A DNA stretch of 64,000 bases from Flammeovirgaceae bacterium (GCA_016709845.1 JADJMA010000002.1:62001-126000); one strand, 5' to 3'. Positions 11,701 to 20,966 are shown, counted from the first letter of the stretch. The notes: generated from the sequence alone by a model not told the origin. Numbers and translations: made by a program.

Positions 11701-12248
11701 TTAAAAATTGAATGTTGCTTTGGTGAAAAAAGGAAGGTCTTTATCTTTTTCGGAAAAAATAAAATTATTTCCATTTACCATCTCCCCAATTCTTAAATCT
11801 GGATCTAGGAAATTTATCCCGCCTTCCGACTCAGGATGATAAAATTCATCGCATTTATATAATATTTCTGCCGATTCGCTGATCACCGCAAATCCATGGG
11901 CAAATCCTTTTGGAACAAATAATTGTTTTTGTTTTCCGAAGATAACTCTATGGCGTAAATTTTACCGAAGGTGGATTCTGATCTTCTAAGGTCTAATACA
12001 ATATCAAGAATAGCTCCAGATAATACCCTAATTAGTTTAGACTGGGCATAAGGTGCATTTTGGTAATGCAACCCTCGAAAAACTCCTTTTGTTGACTTCG
12101 ATTGATTATCTTGAACAAAGGTTGTATGAATACCTAACGATGCGAGTGTATTGGCATTAAAAGTTTCCATAAAATAGCCGCGGGAATCACCCAATACCTG
12201 CGGCTCTAGAATTACGAGGTCTTTAAACCCGGTTTGCGTAAGTTTCAT
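11701..12248 (-). pseudogene. rfbC: dTDP-4-dehydrorhamnose 3,5-epimerase, frameshifted
   Basis: This is RmlC, the cupin-fold epimerase acting on dTDP-4-keto-6-deoxyglucose. The N-terminal part has VLGDSRGYFMETFN, VQDNQSKSTKGVFRGLHYQ (with the conserved catalytic His) and LIRVLSGAILDIVLDLR. A small indel near 11920, in an A/T-rich stretch, shifts the frame. The other frame then reads GFAHGFAVISESAE and continues to FYHPESEGGINFLDPDL. The total of about 182 residues is normal. No rmlD was found in the window, so the last rhamnose step must be encoded elsewhere. Confidence 0.85.
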
Positions 12249-12257
12249 TAAAAGATT

Positions 12258-12701
12258 CTATTTGATAAACCGGTCATTCATAATCCGCATCAGGTATTGA
12301 CCATATTGATTTTTCAATAACGGCTTGGCAAGTTCTGTTAATTGTTCTTTGGAGATATACCCTTTCCTATAGGCGATCTCTTCCAGACAGGCAATCTTCA
12401 ATCCTTGTCTTTCTTCTATGGACTCAACAAAATTGGATGCCTGCAATAAAGATTGATGCGTCCTGTATCTAACCAGGCCATTCCTCTCCCAAAAACCTTT
12501 ACCGTAAGAGTTTGCTCATCCAAATACAATTTGTTCAAATCTGTTATTTCCAATAATCTCTCGAATATTGGCCAACATCAAAACTGATAGCGGATAATAG
12601 ATCATCGGCTTATCGTAGATAGGCAAAATCTGCTTCGATACAGATTTTGTCAAAGGATATAAACGTGTTCCGGATCCACCGGCAAGAATAATTCCCTTCA
12701 T
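12258..12701 (-). pseudogene. rfbA: Glucose-1-phosphate thymidylyltransferase with large internal deletion
   Basis: This is RmlA, the first rhamnose-pathway enzyme. The N-terminal 50 residues are intact (MKGIILAGGSGTRLYPLT, the nucleotide-binding loop, then SKQILPIYDKPMIYYPLS). The sequence then jumps to a region that in one frame reads EITDLNKLYLDEQTLTVKVF followed by GRGMAWLDTG. That region normally lies about 170 residues later. The C-terminus (VESIEERQGLKIACLEEIAY) is normal. About 0.5 kb encoding the catalytic core and sugar-binding site is missing, plus a small indel near 12455. As written the gene cannot make a working enzyme. Confidence 0.8.
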
Positions 12702-12750
12702 TTAAATAGCTATTAAAGTCAAAGGTACTAATTCCTGTGTCGAAATCTTC

Positions 12751-13648
12751 TTAAGCATGCTGGCGAATTTGATGAACAAGTTCAATAGATGGTTTAGCAT
12801 CCTGTAAACCAAAACCATTTCCATTTAGTATCTCCTGATAGCTACGGGTATGTAAATCGGTGAATCCATCGCTGAATTCGATTTCGCGTTCGTTCATTTT
12901 TAAAGAGCGAAACGTTCTCTTTCCTTGATCCTTAACTGGCTTCGGCAGATGATCTTCATTGATACTTAAAAACCATTTTACTCTGGCCCGCTCCATTTCA
13001 AGATATCCGGCAGCATGGTCTGTCTCATACTTCTCAATCTCCACTTTTTTTAAATCTCCAAAAATCCAGAGCAGCATATCAAAAAAATGAACGCCAATGT
13101 TTGTTGCAATTCCTCCCGATTTACTTTCATCACCCTTCCAACTGTGATGATACCACATGCCTCGTGAGGTGATGTACGTAAGATCAACATCAAATACTTT
13201 CTTAGTTTTATCAGCAAGCACTTCCTCGCGCAATGCAATGATAGATGGATGTAGCCGCAGTTGTAAAATGGTATAAATCTTTTTTGCCGGTTTCACGCTC
13301 AATCTCCTGCAGCGCATCCACATTCCAGGGATTGAGTACCAAGGGCTTTTCACAAATGGCATCGGCTTGTTGGCGCAACGCAAATCGAATATGCGAATCA
13401 TGTAAATAATTTGGCGAACAAATACTAACAAAATCAACCTTCTTTCCTTGTCTCCGAAGTTTATCAATATGTCTGTCAAATCGTTCAAACTCTGTAAAGA
13501 AATCAGCATGCGGAAAATAGCTATCCATAATTCCAACACTATCAAACCTGTCCATAGCCGCCACTAAGTTATTGTCGGTATCTTTAATAGCCTTTAGATG
13601 TCTTGGTGCAATAAATCCTGCTGCTCCTATTAATGCGAAATTTTTCAT
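12751..13648 (-). CDS. wlbA: Gfo/Idh/MocA oxidoreductase, WlbA-like (UDP-GlcNAcA 3-oxidase), frameshifted
   Basis: This is a probable UDP-N-acetyl-glucosaminuronate 3-dehydrogenase of the Gfo/Idh/MocA family. The N-terminal Rossmann part reads MKNFALIGAAGFIAPRHLKA, and VSICSPNYLHDSHIRFAL and ICEKPLVLNPWN (EKP motif) follow. The C-terminal domain is in another frame, from LHPSIIALREEV to FDVDLTYITSRGMWYHHSWK, with GGIATNIGVHFFDMLLWIFG. One indel near 13260 separates the halves. These motifs match the Bordetella WlbA type closely. The gene is followed at once upstream by its acetyltransferase and aminotransferase partners, which supports the pathway. Confidence 0.8.
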
Positions 13649-13649
13649 A

Positions 13650-14231
13650 TTACAACTTAACTACTTTTCTATCTTTCAATTCATACTTCTCTTTGCTTTC
13701 TGAGCAAACCGCCAAGCCCATTTTATCGAACTCAAGTTTGTGTCCATACTCACTCATCCAACCGGTTTGCCTTGCGGGATTTCCAATAACCAACGCATAA
13801 TCAGGAACAGTTTTAGTTACTACGGCTCCGGCACCTATAAAAGCAAACGCACCAATATCATGGCCGCATACAATAGTAGCATTGGCGCCAATGGAAGCCC
13901 CCTTCTTTACGATTGTTTTTGCATATTCATTCTTCCGGTTAACAGCACTTCGAGGATTAATTACATTAGTAAAAACCATGGATGGCCCCAGAAATACATC
14001 ATCCTCACAAACTACGCCTGTGTAGATCGATACATTATTTTGAACCTTAACATTTTTGCCTAAAACAACTTGCGGAGAGATAACCACATTCTGACCAATG
14101 TTACAGTTTTCGCCAATTTTACAATTAGGCATAATGTGCGAGAAGTGCCAGATTTTTGTTCCGGCTCCAATCTCACAGCCTTCATCAATTATGGCAGTTT
14201 CGTGCGCAAAATAATTTTTAGGCTCAGGCAT
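13650..14231 (-). CDS. wlbB: N-acetyltransferase with left-handed beta-helix, WlbB/WbpD-like
   Basis: This is an intact 193-residue acyltransferase of the hexapeptide-repeat family. It would acetylate the 3-amino group of UDP-GlcNAc(3NH2)A, giving UDP-2,3-diacetamido-2,3-dideoxy-glucuronic acid. Hexapeptide turns are visible, such as DEGCEIGAGTKIWHFSHIMP, then KIGENCNIGQNVVI and DVFLGPSMVFTN. The segment NPRSAVNRKNEYAKTIVKKG matches the WbpD/WlbB substrate loop. The start codon overlaps the stop of the aminotransferase gene by 8 bases, so the two are translationally coupled. Confidence 0.85.
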   Translation of the reverse strand: MPEPKNYFAHETAIIDEGCEIGAGTKIWHFSHIMPNCKIGENCNIGQNVVISPQVVLGKNVKVQNNVSIYTGVVCEDDVFLGPSMVFTNVINPRSAVNRKNEYAKTIVKKGASIGANATIVCGHDIGAFAFIGAGAVVTKTVPDYALVIGNPARQTGWMSEYGHKLEFDKMGLAVCSESKEKYELKDRKVVKL

Positions 14232-15355
14232 GATTTGAAAAATCTTTGATTGTATTGCAAATGTATAACAATTGTTCTTCGTTCATTTCGGTATGAATAG
14301 GCAAAGACAAAACTGTTTTTGATAATTGCTCCGTTATTGGAAAAGTGCCAGCAGGATATTCAGCGCGTGCATAAGCCGTTTGCAAATTCAGCGGTACAGG
14401 ATAATAAATCATGGTTGGAATTCCTTTGCTCTCTAAATAAGATTTCAGCTTATCGCGATCTATCCCTTTGGTTTTAATTGTGTATTGATGAAATACATGC
14501 GTTGAATTTTTTGCTCGCTCTGGTACTTCTAAAAAAGAAACGTTTCCTAATTCCCGATCATAAAAGTTTGCCACCTCATTTCTGCACTGCTCATAATCAT
14601 TAAGATGTTTTAATTTAACTTCTAAGATTGCTGCCTGCAACGTATCCAACCGGCTGTTAACCCCAATGATGTCGTGATGATATTTTATCTTTTGTCCATG
14701 ATTAGCAATCATCTTAATTTTTCTGCTAGTGCTGAATCCTGTGTGAAGATTGTCCACCATCACCAAAGCAGCCTAAACTTTTAGAAGGGAAAAATGACGT
14801 GCAGCCAATCGTGCTCATTGTACCGGCCCGCTTCTTCTCTCCATTTGAAAAAGTATAAACGGCACCTAATGCCTGAGCAACATCTTCAATTACATGAACG
14901 TTATATTTTTTTGCCAACGCCAATATCGGTTCCATATCTGCACATTGACCATATAAATGAACCGGTACGATAGCAAACGTCCTATCCGAAATCTTTTCTT
15001 CTAATTTGCTTGCATCAAGATTAAAATTCTTTGCATCTACTTCCGTGAAAACGGGTTTAAGACCAAGTAAGACAATCACTTCGGCAGTAGCCACATAGGT
15101 ATGAACCGGTATAATAACTTCATCGCCTGGCTTGCAGCCCAATGCCATCATCGCTATTTGCAAGGCATCGGTACCATTGGCACACGCAATAACAAAGTTA
15201 GAATCAAGATAAGCTGCTAATGAATTAGCAAATTGGTTGACTTGCGGCCCCTGAATAAAGGCAGTTGAATCCAAAACTTCTTGAATTGCCGAATCAATCT
15301 CGGGCTTTATCCGCAGATATTGGGTATGAAGGTCGGCCATTCTGATTTTCTCCAT
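14224..15355 (-). CDS. wlbC: DegT/DnrJ/EryC1 aminotransferase, WlbC/WbpE-like, frameshifted
   Basis: This is a PLP-dependent sugar aminotransferase of about 375 residues that would aminate the 3-keto intermediate made by WlbA. The N-terminal part has NSLAAYLDSNFVIACANGTD, DEVIIPVHTYVATAEV and VHLYGQCADM. The PLP lysine lies in FFPSKSLGCFGDGG. An indel just after that motif, near 14765, shifts the frame. The rest then continues through NHGQKIKYHHDIIGVNSRLD to the end at 14224. It sits between galE and wlbB with short gaps. Confidence 0.85.
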
Positions 15356-15364
15356 ACACTAAAT

Positions 15365-16393
15365 TTAAATACCTCTCAATTTTTTCTCCCACTGCCACGC
15401 ATGAAGAAGCGATTGACCCAAATCATATTGAGTGCGCCAGCCAAATGCTGTATTTATTTTCTTAGGATCAGCATAAACTTTCACAACATCACCAGGCCTG
15501 CGCGGCCCAATTGAATAATTGATAGTAACACCTGTCACTTCAATAAACTTCTTTACCAACTCCAACACGGATACTCCAATGCCGGTGCCTAAGTTAAAAG
15601 CATCAAACAGACTTGTCTCTTTTCTATTGTTCAAATATTCGATAGCCTTTACATGCGCTGTAGCAACATCGCACACATGAATAAAATCTCGAACGCAAGA
15701 GCCATCCGTGGTGTCGTAATCATTTCCAAAAACAAGTAGTTTCTCGCGAATGCCCGCTGCCGTTTGTGTAACGTATGGAACCAAATTGTTTGGAACGCCA
15801 ATGGGCAATTCACCGATCAATGCACTGGGGTGTGCCCCGATTGGATTGAAATATCGTAATGAAATAATTCTGAAATTTTCCGTAGCCGCGTCTTCTAAAA
15901 ATTTTTCACACACCTGTTTCGTTGATCCGTAAGGCGATTCTGGCTTTTTAAAAGGTGCTGACTCGTTTACCTGAATCTGATCGGGTTGTCCATAAACTGT
16001 GCAAGAAGAAGAAAAAATTAAATCTGTGACCTGATGTTTCTTCATCACCTCAAGCAAAGTAATCAGCGTACCCACATTATTTTTATAATACTCAATGGGT
16101 TTAACAACCGACTCATTCACCGATTTATAAGCCGCAAAATGGATAACAGATGTAAAATTGTTCTTAGAGAATAACGCATCTAGAGCTGAAAAATCGAGGC
16201 AGTCAAGTTTATGAAAATCTACTTTTGTTTTTGTTATCGATTCAACGCCTTCGATGATTCGTTGCTCACTCCGCTCCAGTGAATCCACCACGGTAACCTT
16301 ATAGCCGGCTTGAATAAGTTCAACAACGGTAGGTGAACATATATAACCGGCTCCACCGGTTACTAAAACATGATCAGTTGAGTTCAATGACAT
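15365..16393 (-). CDS. galE: UDP-glucose 4-epimerase
   Basis: This is an intact 342-residue GalE of the extended short-chain dehydrogenase family. It interconverts UDP-Glc and UDP-Gal (possibly also the N-acetyl forms). Visible motifs are VLVTGGAGYI near residue 10, FAAYKSVNESV, the catalytic SSSCTVYG and YGSTKQ (Tyr and Lys), and RYFNPIGAHPSALIGE. One oddity is that the NAD-binding loop reads GGAGYICSPT where nearly all relatives have GGAGYIGSHT, replacing the third glycine of GxxGxxG by Cys. It lies between wlbC and the UDP-GlcNAc dehydrogenase, with only a base or so between it and the latter. Confidence 0.9.
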   Translation of the reverse strand: MSLNSTDHVLVTGGAGYICSPTVVELIQAGYKVTVVDSLERSEQRIIEGVESITKTKVDFHKLDCLDFSALDALFSKNNFTSVIHFAAYKSVNESVVKPIEYYKNNVGTLITLLEVMKKHQVTDLIFSSSCTVYGQPDQIQVNESAPFKKPESPYGSTKQVCEKFLEDAATENFRIISLRYFNPIGAHPSALIGELPIGVPNNLVPYVTQTAAGIREKLLVFGNDYDTTDGSCVRDFIHVCDVATAHVKAIEYLNNRKETSLFDAFNLGTGIGVSVLELVKKFIEVTGVTINYSIGPRRPGDVVKVYADPKKINTAFGWRTQYDLGQSLLHAWQWEKKLRGI

Positions 16394-16394
16394 T

Positions 16395-17646
16395 TTATAA
16401 TCTTCCTGTTATAATGGATTTATCTAAAAACCCTTTAACATCATACACAATGGTATTGGCCATTTTTATTTCGCTCCACTTAATCGATTTAAAATCTTCA
16501 TGACTTACAGCAAGAACGATGGCACTGTACTTTTTATTCAACGTGCTGATTAAGGATAATCCGTATTCATGCTTTACCTCCTGTACATCCGCGTGTGAGT
16601 CATAAACCTCCACGTCAGCGCCAAAACTTTGCAATTCACGAATTACATCAATGGCACGACTATTTCTAATATCGGGACAATTCTCTTTGAAGGTGATACC
16701 GAGTACCAATACTTTGGCATTCTTAATGGGTAGATCATTTTGGGTCATCAATTTTATCACCCGGTTGGCGATATGAACACCCATATTATCGTTAATCCTT
16801 CTGCCGGCCAGAATAACCTGTGGATGATAGCCAAGACTATCCGCCTTATACGTTAGATAGTAAGGGTCAACACCAATGCAATGGCCACCCACCAGGCCCG
16901 GCTTGTAAGGAAGAAAATTCCATTTCGTTCCGGCTGCTTCCAAAACTTCATGCGTATCGATTCCCATTTTTTCGAAGATGAGAGAAAGCTCGTTAACAAA
17001 GGCAATGTTAATATCGCGTTGTGAGTTCTCGATAACCTTGGCCGCTTCCGCAACTTTTATTGAAGACGCTTTGTGTGTTCCCGCAATAATTATTCTTTTA
17101 TAAAGTTGATCAACCTTCTCTGCAATTTCCGGATTACTTCCACTCGTTACTTTTTTTATAGTAGGCAATCGATGTTGTTTGTCCCCTGGATTGATGCGCT
17201 CGGGCGAATAGCCGCAGAAAAAATCTACATTAAATTTCAATCCGCTGTGTTTCTCTAATACAGGTACGCAATCCTCCCTCGGTGCAAACCGGATAGACGG
17301 TAGATTCATAAATAACAACATCATTCTTTTTCAACACCTTTCCAACCGTTTCGCTCGCTTTAATGAGCGGTGTTAAATCAGGCGTTTTATATTCATCAAC
17401 CGGGGTGGGTACTGTTACAATAAAATAATTGACATTCTTTAAATCAGCCGGATCAGATGAAAATGATAATCGGGCTGCTGATTTAAGTTCAGACATGTCA
17501 ACTTCCAACGTTCTGTCGTGACCGTTCTTTAATTCCTCAATCCGCGATTGATTGATATCAAATCCTACCACATCTATAATCTTTCCAAACTCTACCGCAA
17601 GGGGCAAGCCCACATAGCCTAATCCAATAATTCCTATTTTTTCCAT
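16395..17646 (-). CDS. wbpA: UDP-N-acetylglucosamine 6-dehydrogenase (WbpA/TviB-like), frameshifted
   Basis: This is a nucleotide sugar 6-dehydrogenase of about 417 residues that oxidises UDP-GlcNAc to UDP-GlcNAcA. The N-terminus (KIGIIGLGYVGLPLAVEFGK, ELKNGHDRTLEV) is of the TviB/WbpA subgroup. An indel near 17270 follows VIYESTVYPVCTE. The second part has FFCGYSPERINPGD, then PYKPGLVGGHCIGVDPYYLT with the catalytic Cys, then LVLGITFKENCPDIRNS. The first codon follows the stop of the upstream epimerase directly. It supplies the precursor for WlbA/C/B. Confidence 0.87.
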
Positions 17647-18663
17647 CTACTTAATCTTATAATATTCTTTATACCAGTTAACAAATTGCTCAATACCATG
17701 CTCAATAGTGGTTGAGGGTTTAAAGCCAACATCATTTGTCAGATCATCCACATTCGCATACGTTTCAGGCACGTCCCCTTCTTGCAAGGGAAGCAAATTC
17801 TTAATTGCTTTTACTCCAAGGTTCTGTTCCACTACTTCAATAAAATGCATAAGTTCTACCGGACTATTGTTTCCAATATTGTAAATCTTGTATGGAGCAA
17901 AACTAGTTGCCGGATCAGGATTCATTCCACTCCATGCAGGGTTTGCTTTTGATGGTTTGGGAATTAGCCTAACAATGCCCTCAACAATATCATCCACGTA
18001 AGTGAAATCGCGTTTCATTTTGCCATGATTGAAAACATCAATAGGCTTACCTTCCAGGATTGCTTTGGTGAATAAAAACAAAGCCATATCCGGCCGGCCG
18101 TAAGGTCCATATACAGTAAAGAATCGCAGCCCCGTAGTTGGAATTTGGTAGAGATTAGAGTAGGCATGGGCCATTAACTCATTACTCTTTTTAGTTACCG
18201 CATAAAGTGCCAAAGGGTGATCGACATTATCATGAACGGAAAATGGCATATTTCGATTCGCCCCGTATACCGAACTGGAAGATGCGTAAACCAAATGCTT
18301 TACAGGATTATTTCTGCACGCTTCCAGAATGTTTAAAAAACCTGTGAGGTTACTCTCGAGGTAAGCATAAGGATTCGTTATTGAGTATCGTACGCCAGCC
18401 TGGGCGGCCAGGTTCACAACAAAATCAAACTTTTCTTGATTAAATAGTTTGTCAATGGCAGGCTTATCTTGCAGATCTATTTTATGAAATGAAAAGCGGC
18501 CATCACCTGTTAATATTTTTAATCTGGATTCTTTCAATCCAACGTCATAGTAGTCGTTTACAATGTCGACACCAACTACATTAAAGCCTTCTGCAAGAAG
18601 GCGCTTAGAAAGGTGAAAGCCGATAAAGCCTGCTGCCCCGGTTACTAGAACTTTGTTTGACAT
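17647..18663 (-). CDS. UDP-glucuronate 4-epimerase family protein
   Basis: This is an intact NAD-dependent epimerase of about 338 residues, resembling UDP-glucuronate 4-epimerases (CapI/LspL group). Start 18663 is chosen because MSNKVLVTGAAGFIGFHLSK puts the NAD loop at the very N-terminus. Other motifs are VNLAAQAGVRYSITNPYAY, ASSSSVYG, YAVTKKSNELMA (catalytic Tyr/Lys) and LRFFTVYGPYGRPDMALFLF. It ends with TAG directly before the ATG of the dehydrogenase. It is the first gene of the minus-strand polysaccharide operon. It might act on the N-acetylated uronic acid made by the next gene. Confidence 0.85.
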   Translation of the reverse strand: MSNKVLVTGAAGFIGFHLSKRLLAEGFNVVGVDIVNDYYDVGLKESRLKILTGDGRFSFHKIDLQDKPAIDKLFNQEKFDFVVNLAAQAGVRYSITNPYAYLESNLTGFLNILEACRNNPVKHLVYASSSSVYGANRNMPFSVHDNVDHPLALYAVTKKSNELMAHAYSNLYQIPTTGLRFFTVYGPYGRPDMALFLFTKAILEGKPIDVFNHGKMKRDFTYVDDIVEGIVRLIPKPSKANPAWSGMNPDPATSFAPYKIYNIGNNSPVELMHFIEVVEQNLGVKAIKNLLPLQEGDVPETYANVDDLTNDVGFKPSTTIEHGIEQFVNWYKEYYKIK

Positions 18664-18676
18664 TACAAAAACTGAA

Positions 18677-18722
18677 TTTGGGCACAAAAGTACATCAATT
18701 CTGGTTAGATTTGCGCAAATCT
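18677..18722. promoter_or_regulatory. Divergent promoter pair with a 16-bp palindrome
   Basis: The 73-base gap between the polysaccharide operon (leftward) and the wzz-like gene (rightward) holds Bacteroidota-type elements on both strands. TAGATTTG at 18706-18713 follows TTTG at 18677-18680 on the plus strand, with a longish spacer. TACTTTTG at 18692-18685 on the minus strand has CAAA (TTTG in reverse) at 18716-18719. A perfect 16-base palindrome, agatttgcgcaaatct, covers 18707-18722 and overlaps the plus-strand -7 and minus-strand -33 elements. This would suit an operator controlling both directions. The promoters are consensus matches only. Confidence 0.4.
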
Positions 18723-18736
18723 TAAAAACCTCTTAC

Positions 18737-19609
18737 ATGGCTAACAATCAAAATCCGTCTGGTTTACAAAACGCTGATGAAATTGATTTGCTCGAATTGC
18801 TGGCCAAGTTTGTCATTACCATCCAGAGCAATTTTAAACTTATTGTAGGTGCTTGTGGTGGGTAGTCTTTTGGGCCTCGCCTCCAATCAGTTTGTACCCA
18901 AGACCTATGAAAGTAGAATGCTGGTGAGTTCCGAAATTCTTACTGAATCTCTTAGTAAAACGTTGGCTGTGGATCTATTCCAGTTGATTAAAGAGAACAA
19001 CGTCACTACCCTCTCTAGTAAATTAAGCATCAGCCCCGAAGTGGCCTCAAAGATTAATAAAATTGAAATAAGCAACACTCTTGAAAAATCGGATGGTATT
19101 AAAGAAGAGGAAAAAATTAATTTGACAATAACCTGCCAAACTCTGATAATACTATCTGGCCTGATCTTCAGACAGGCATAGTCAATTATTTTGAGGATAA
19201 TGACTATGTGAAAATAAGGGTCGAACAAAAGAGAAACTATTTCACGGAAATCATAAAAAAGATCGACAAAGAGTTAGTAGATCTCAACGAATTGAAATCA
19301 AGAATTGCAAACGGGCAAACGGCTACATCCGGAAAGGAAAACCTTGTTTTGTTTGACCCAACAACCGTCAATACTAAAATAATTGAAATGAGTAAGGAAA
19401 GAATTGATCTTCAGAACGATCTTGAAACAGTCAACAGCGTGCAGGTTGTTGAAGGGTTTACCGTTTTTCAAAAACCCGTTAGCCCTAAGCTTTCTATTTC
19501 TTTAGTAGCAGGCTCCTCATTTGGACTTTTTATTGTTGCCCTGATAATAGCCTTTAAGTCGCTTCGCAAAATTGTAAGTCTATCAGAAGAAAAACTTGCA
19601 AAATCTTAA
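18737..19609 (+). CDS. Wzz-like polysaccharide chain-length determinant, frameshifted
   Basis: This is a Wzz/BexC-type inner membrane protein of about 290 residues. The N-terminus (MANNQNPSGLQNADEIDLLE) is cytoplasmic. A first membrane helix begins at NFKLIVGA and continues after an indel near 18852 as VVGSLLGLASNQFVPKTYES, matching the family's conserved entry into the periplasmic domain. A second indel lies near 19130. The C-terminal part has coiled-coil-like stretches (KIDKELVDLNELKSRI), then a Pro-containing helix (VSPKLSISLVAGSSFGLFIV) as in Wzz proteins. It probably sets glycan chain length with the Wzy protein. Its end overlaps ccmB by 14 bases. Confidence 0.7.
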
Positions 19610-20258
19610 ACACCTTTTTCTAAAAGAACTCACACTCGAACTCAGACGAAAGTCTGTGATCTCAGGCCTCCTGTTATACCTTTTTTCCACGGCATTTATC
19701 TGCTACCTAACCTTCAGCCTGAAGCAAAACCAGATCACACCTTTGGTTTGGAGTGCGCTGTTCTGGATAACCATTCTCTTTACTGTGATCAACACGGTAG
19801 CTAAAAGTTTTATTGGAGAAAAACGAGGCCAGGATATTTACTATTACAGTATCGCCTCACCCGAATCCGTAATTCTATCAAAAGTTATCTACAATTTTCT
19901 CTTAACCATCCTGCTTTCCTTTACGGGTTTTTTCCTTTTCGTTGTTCTCTTAAACAATCCCGTTTTAGATGTAGGTCTTTTCTCGCTGGTGATAATCCTT
20001 GGTGCGATGGGATTTTCTGCTTCGCTCACATTACTCTCGGGCATAGCCGCAAAGGCCAACAACAGTCACATCCTTATGTCTGTATTGAGTTTCCCCATTA
20101 TAATTTCAGTACTCCTTATCACCATTAAAGTAACCAAAAACTGTATTGATGGCCTGGATCGGTCCGTAAGTACAAATGATTTGCTAACCCTGTTGGCAAT
20201 AAATTGCTTAGTGACTGCTGCGTCATACCTCCTCTTCCCTTATATTTGGCGCAGTTAA
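19596..20258 (+). CDS. ccmB: Heme exporter protein CcmB
   Basis: This is a 220-residue membrane protein, the permease of the CcmABCD heme-handling complex of system I cytochrome c maturation. The N-terminus reads FLKELTLELRRKSVISGLLL, followed by six predicted helices and the loop VAKSFIGEKRGQDIYYYS, which is typical of CcmB. Translation appears to start at a TTG at 19596 that lies inside the end of the wzz-like gene. No ccmA ATPase gene is visible in the window. The stop codon sits at the edge of a hairpin. Confidence 0.88.
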   Translation: MQNLKHLFLKELTLELRRKSVISGLLLYLFSTAFICYLTFSLKQNQITPLVWSALFWITILFTVINTVAKSFIGEKRGQDIYYYSIASPESVILSKVIYNFLLTILLSFTGFFLFVVLLNNPVLDVGLFSLVIILGAMGFSASLTLLSGIAAKANNSHILMSVLSFPIIISVLLITIKVTKNCIDGLDRSVSTNDLLTLLAINCLVTAASYLLFPYIWRS

Positions 20259-20282
20259 ACGGTTCAAATTCCCGAACCGTTT
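20257..20282 (+). terminator. Hairpin between ccmB and ccmC
   Basis: AAACGGTTC (20257-20265) pairs perfectly with GAACCGTTT (20274-20282) around an 8-base loop. It starts within the ccmB stop codon and is followed by TAAAATC, only a weak U-tract. It may be an attenuator or an mRNA processing or stability element rather than a full terminator, since ccmC, D and E follow in the same direction. Confidence 0.5.
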
Positions 20283-20297
20283 AAAATCAAATCTAAA

Positions 20298-20966
20298 ATG
20301 AAAACCTGGTTAAAAATTCTTACTGTCGCACTCTTAATTTACACAGTTATAGCGGGCTTTTTATTTAATGTGCCCAGGCTAAATATTGTTAACGAAACCA
20401 TCCGGTCACTTTATTTTCATGTGCCGATGTGGTTTGGTATGGTCGTTTTGTTTTTGCTTTCAACCATCCATTCCGTTCGTTACTTAAAAAATCCCTCCTT
20501 TGAACGAGACACGTATGCGGTTGAATATGCCAACACCGGTTTGATTCTTGGCTTATTAGGAATTACTACGGGCATGATTTGGGCCAACTACACGTGGGGC
20601 TCGCCCTGGCATGGCGACCCGAAGCAGAATGGCGCTGCCATAGCACTTTTGGTTTATCTCGCCTATTTTGTATTACGTGGTTCTATTGAAAATGAAGACC
20701 AACGGGCCAGGCTTAGCGCGGTTTATAATATTTTCGCCTTTGCCGCAATGATCCCCTTAATCTTTGTTATCCCACGTATGACAAGCTCTATGCATCCCGG
20801 CAGTGGTGGTAATCCTGGTTTTAATATGTATGATCTCGACAGCAAAATGAGAATGGTATTCTACCCGGCTGTGGTGGGATGGATTTTACTTGGCGTTTGG
20901 ATTGCCTCGCTGCGTATCAGAACTCGCTTACTCAATGAAAAAATACTCAATCTGGAAAATGAATAA
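20298..20966 (+). CDS. ccmC: Heme export/handling protein CcmC
   Basis: This is a 222-residue member of the heme-handling CcmC/CcmF/CcsA family with six predicted helices. The tryptophan-rich periplasmic signature is present as ANYTWGSPWHGDPK, and histidines flank it (SLYFHVPMW before, SSMHPGSGG after) as expected for heme ligation. CcmC passes heme to CcmE. It follows ccmB after a 39-base gap containing a hairpin, and overlaps the next small gene by 8 bases. Confidence 0.9.
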   Translation: MKTWLKILTVALLIYTVIAGFLFNVPRLNIVNETIRSLYFHVPMWFGMVVLFLLSTIHSVRYLKNPSFERDTYAVEYANTGLILGLLGITTGMIWANYTWGSPWHGDPKQNGAAIALLVYLAYFVLRGSIENEDQRARLSAVYNIFAFAAMIPLIFVIPRMTSSMHPGSGGNPGFNMYDLDSKMRMVFYPAVVGWILLGVWIASLRIRTRLLNEKILNLENE

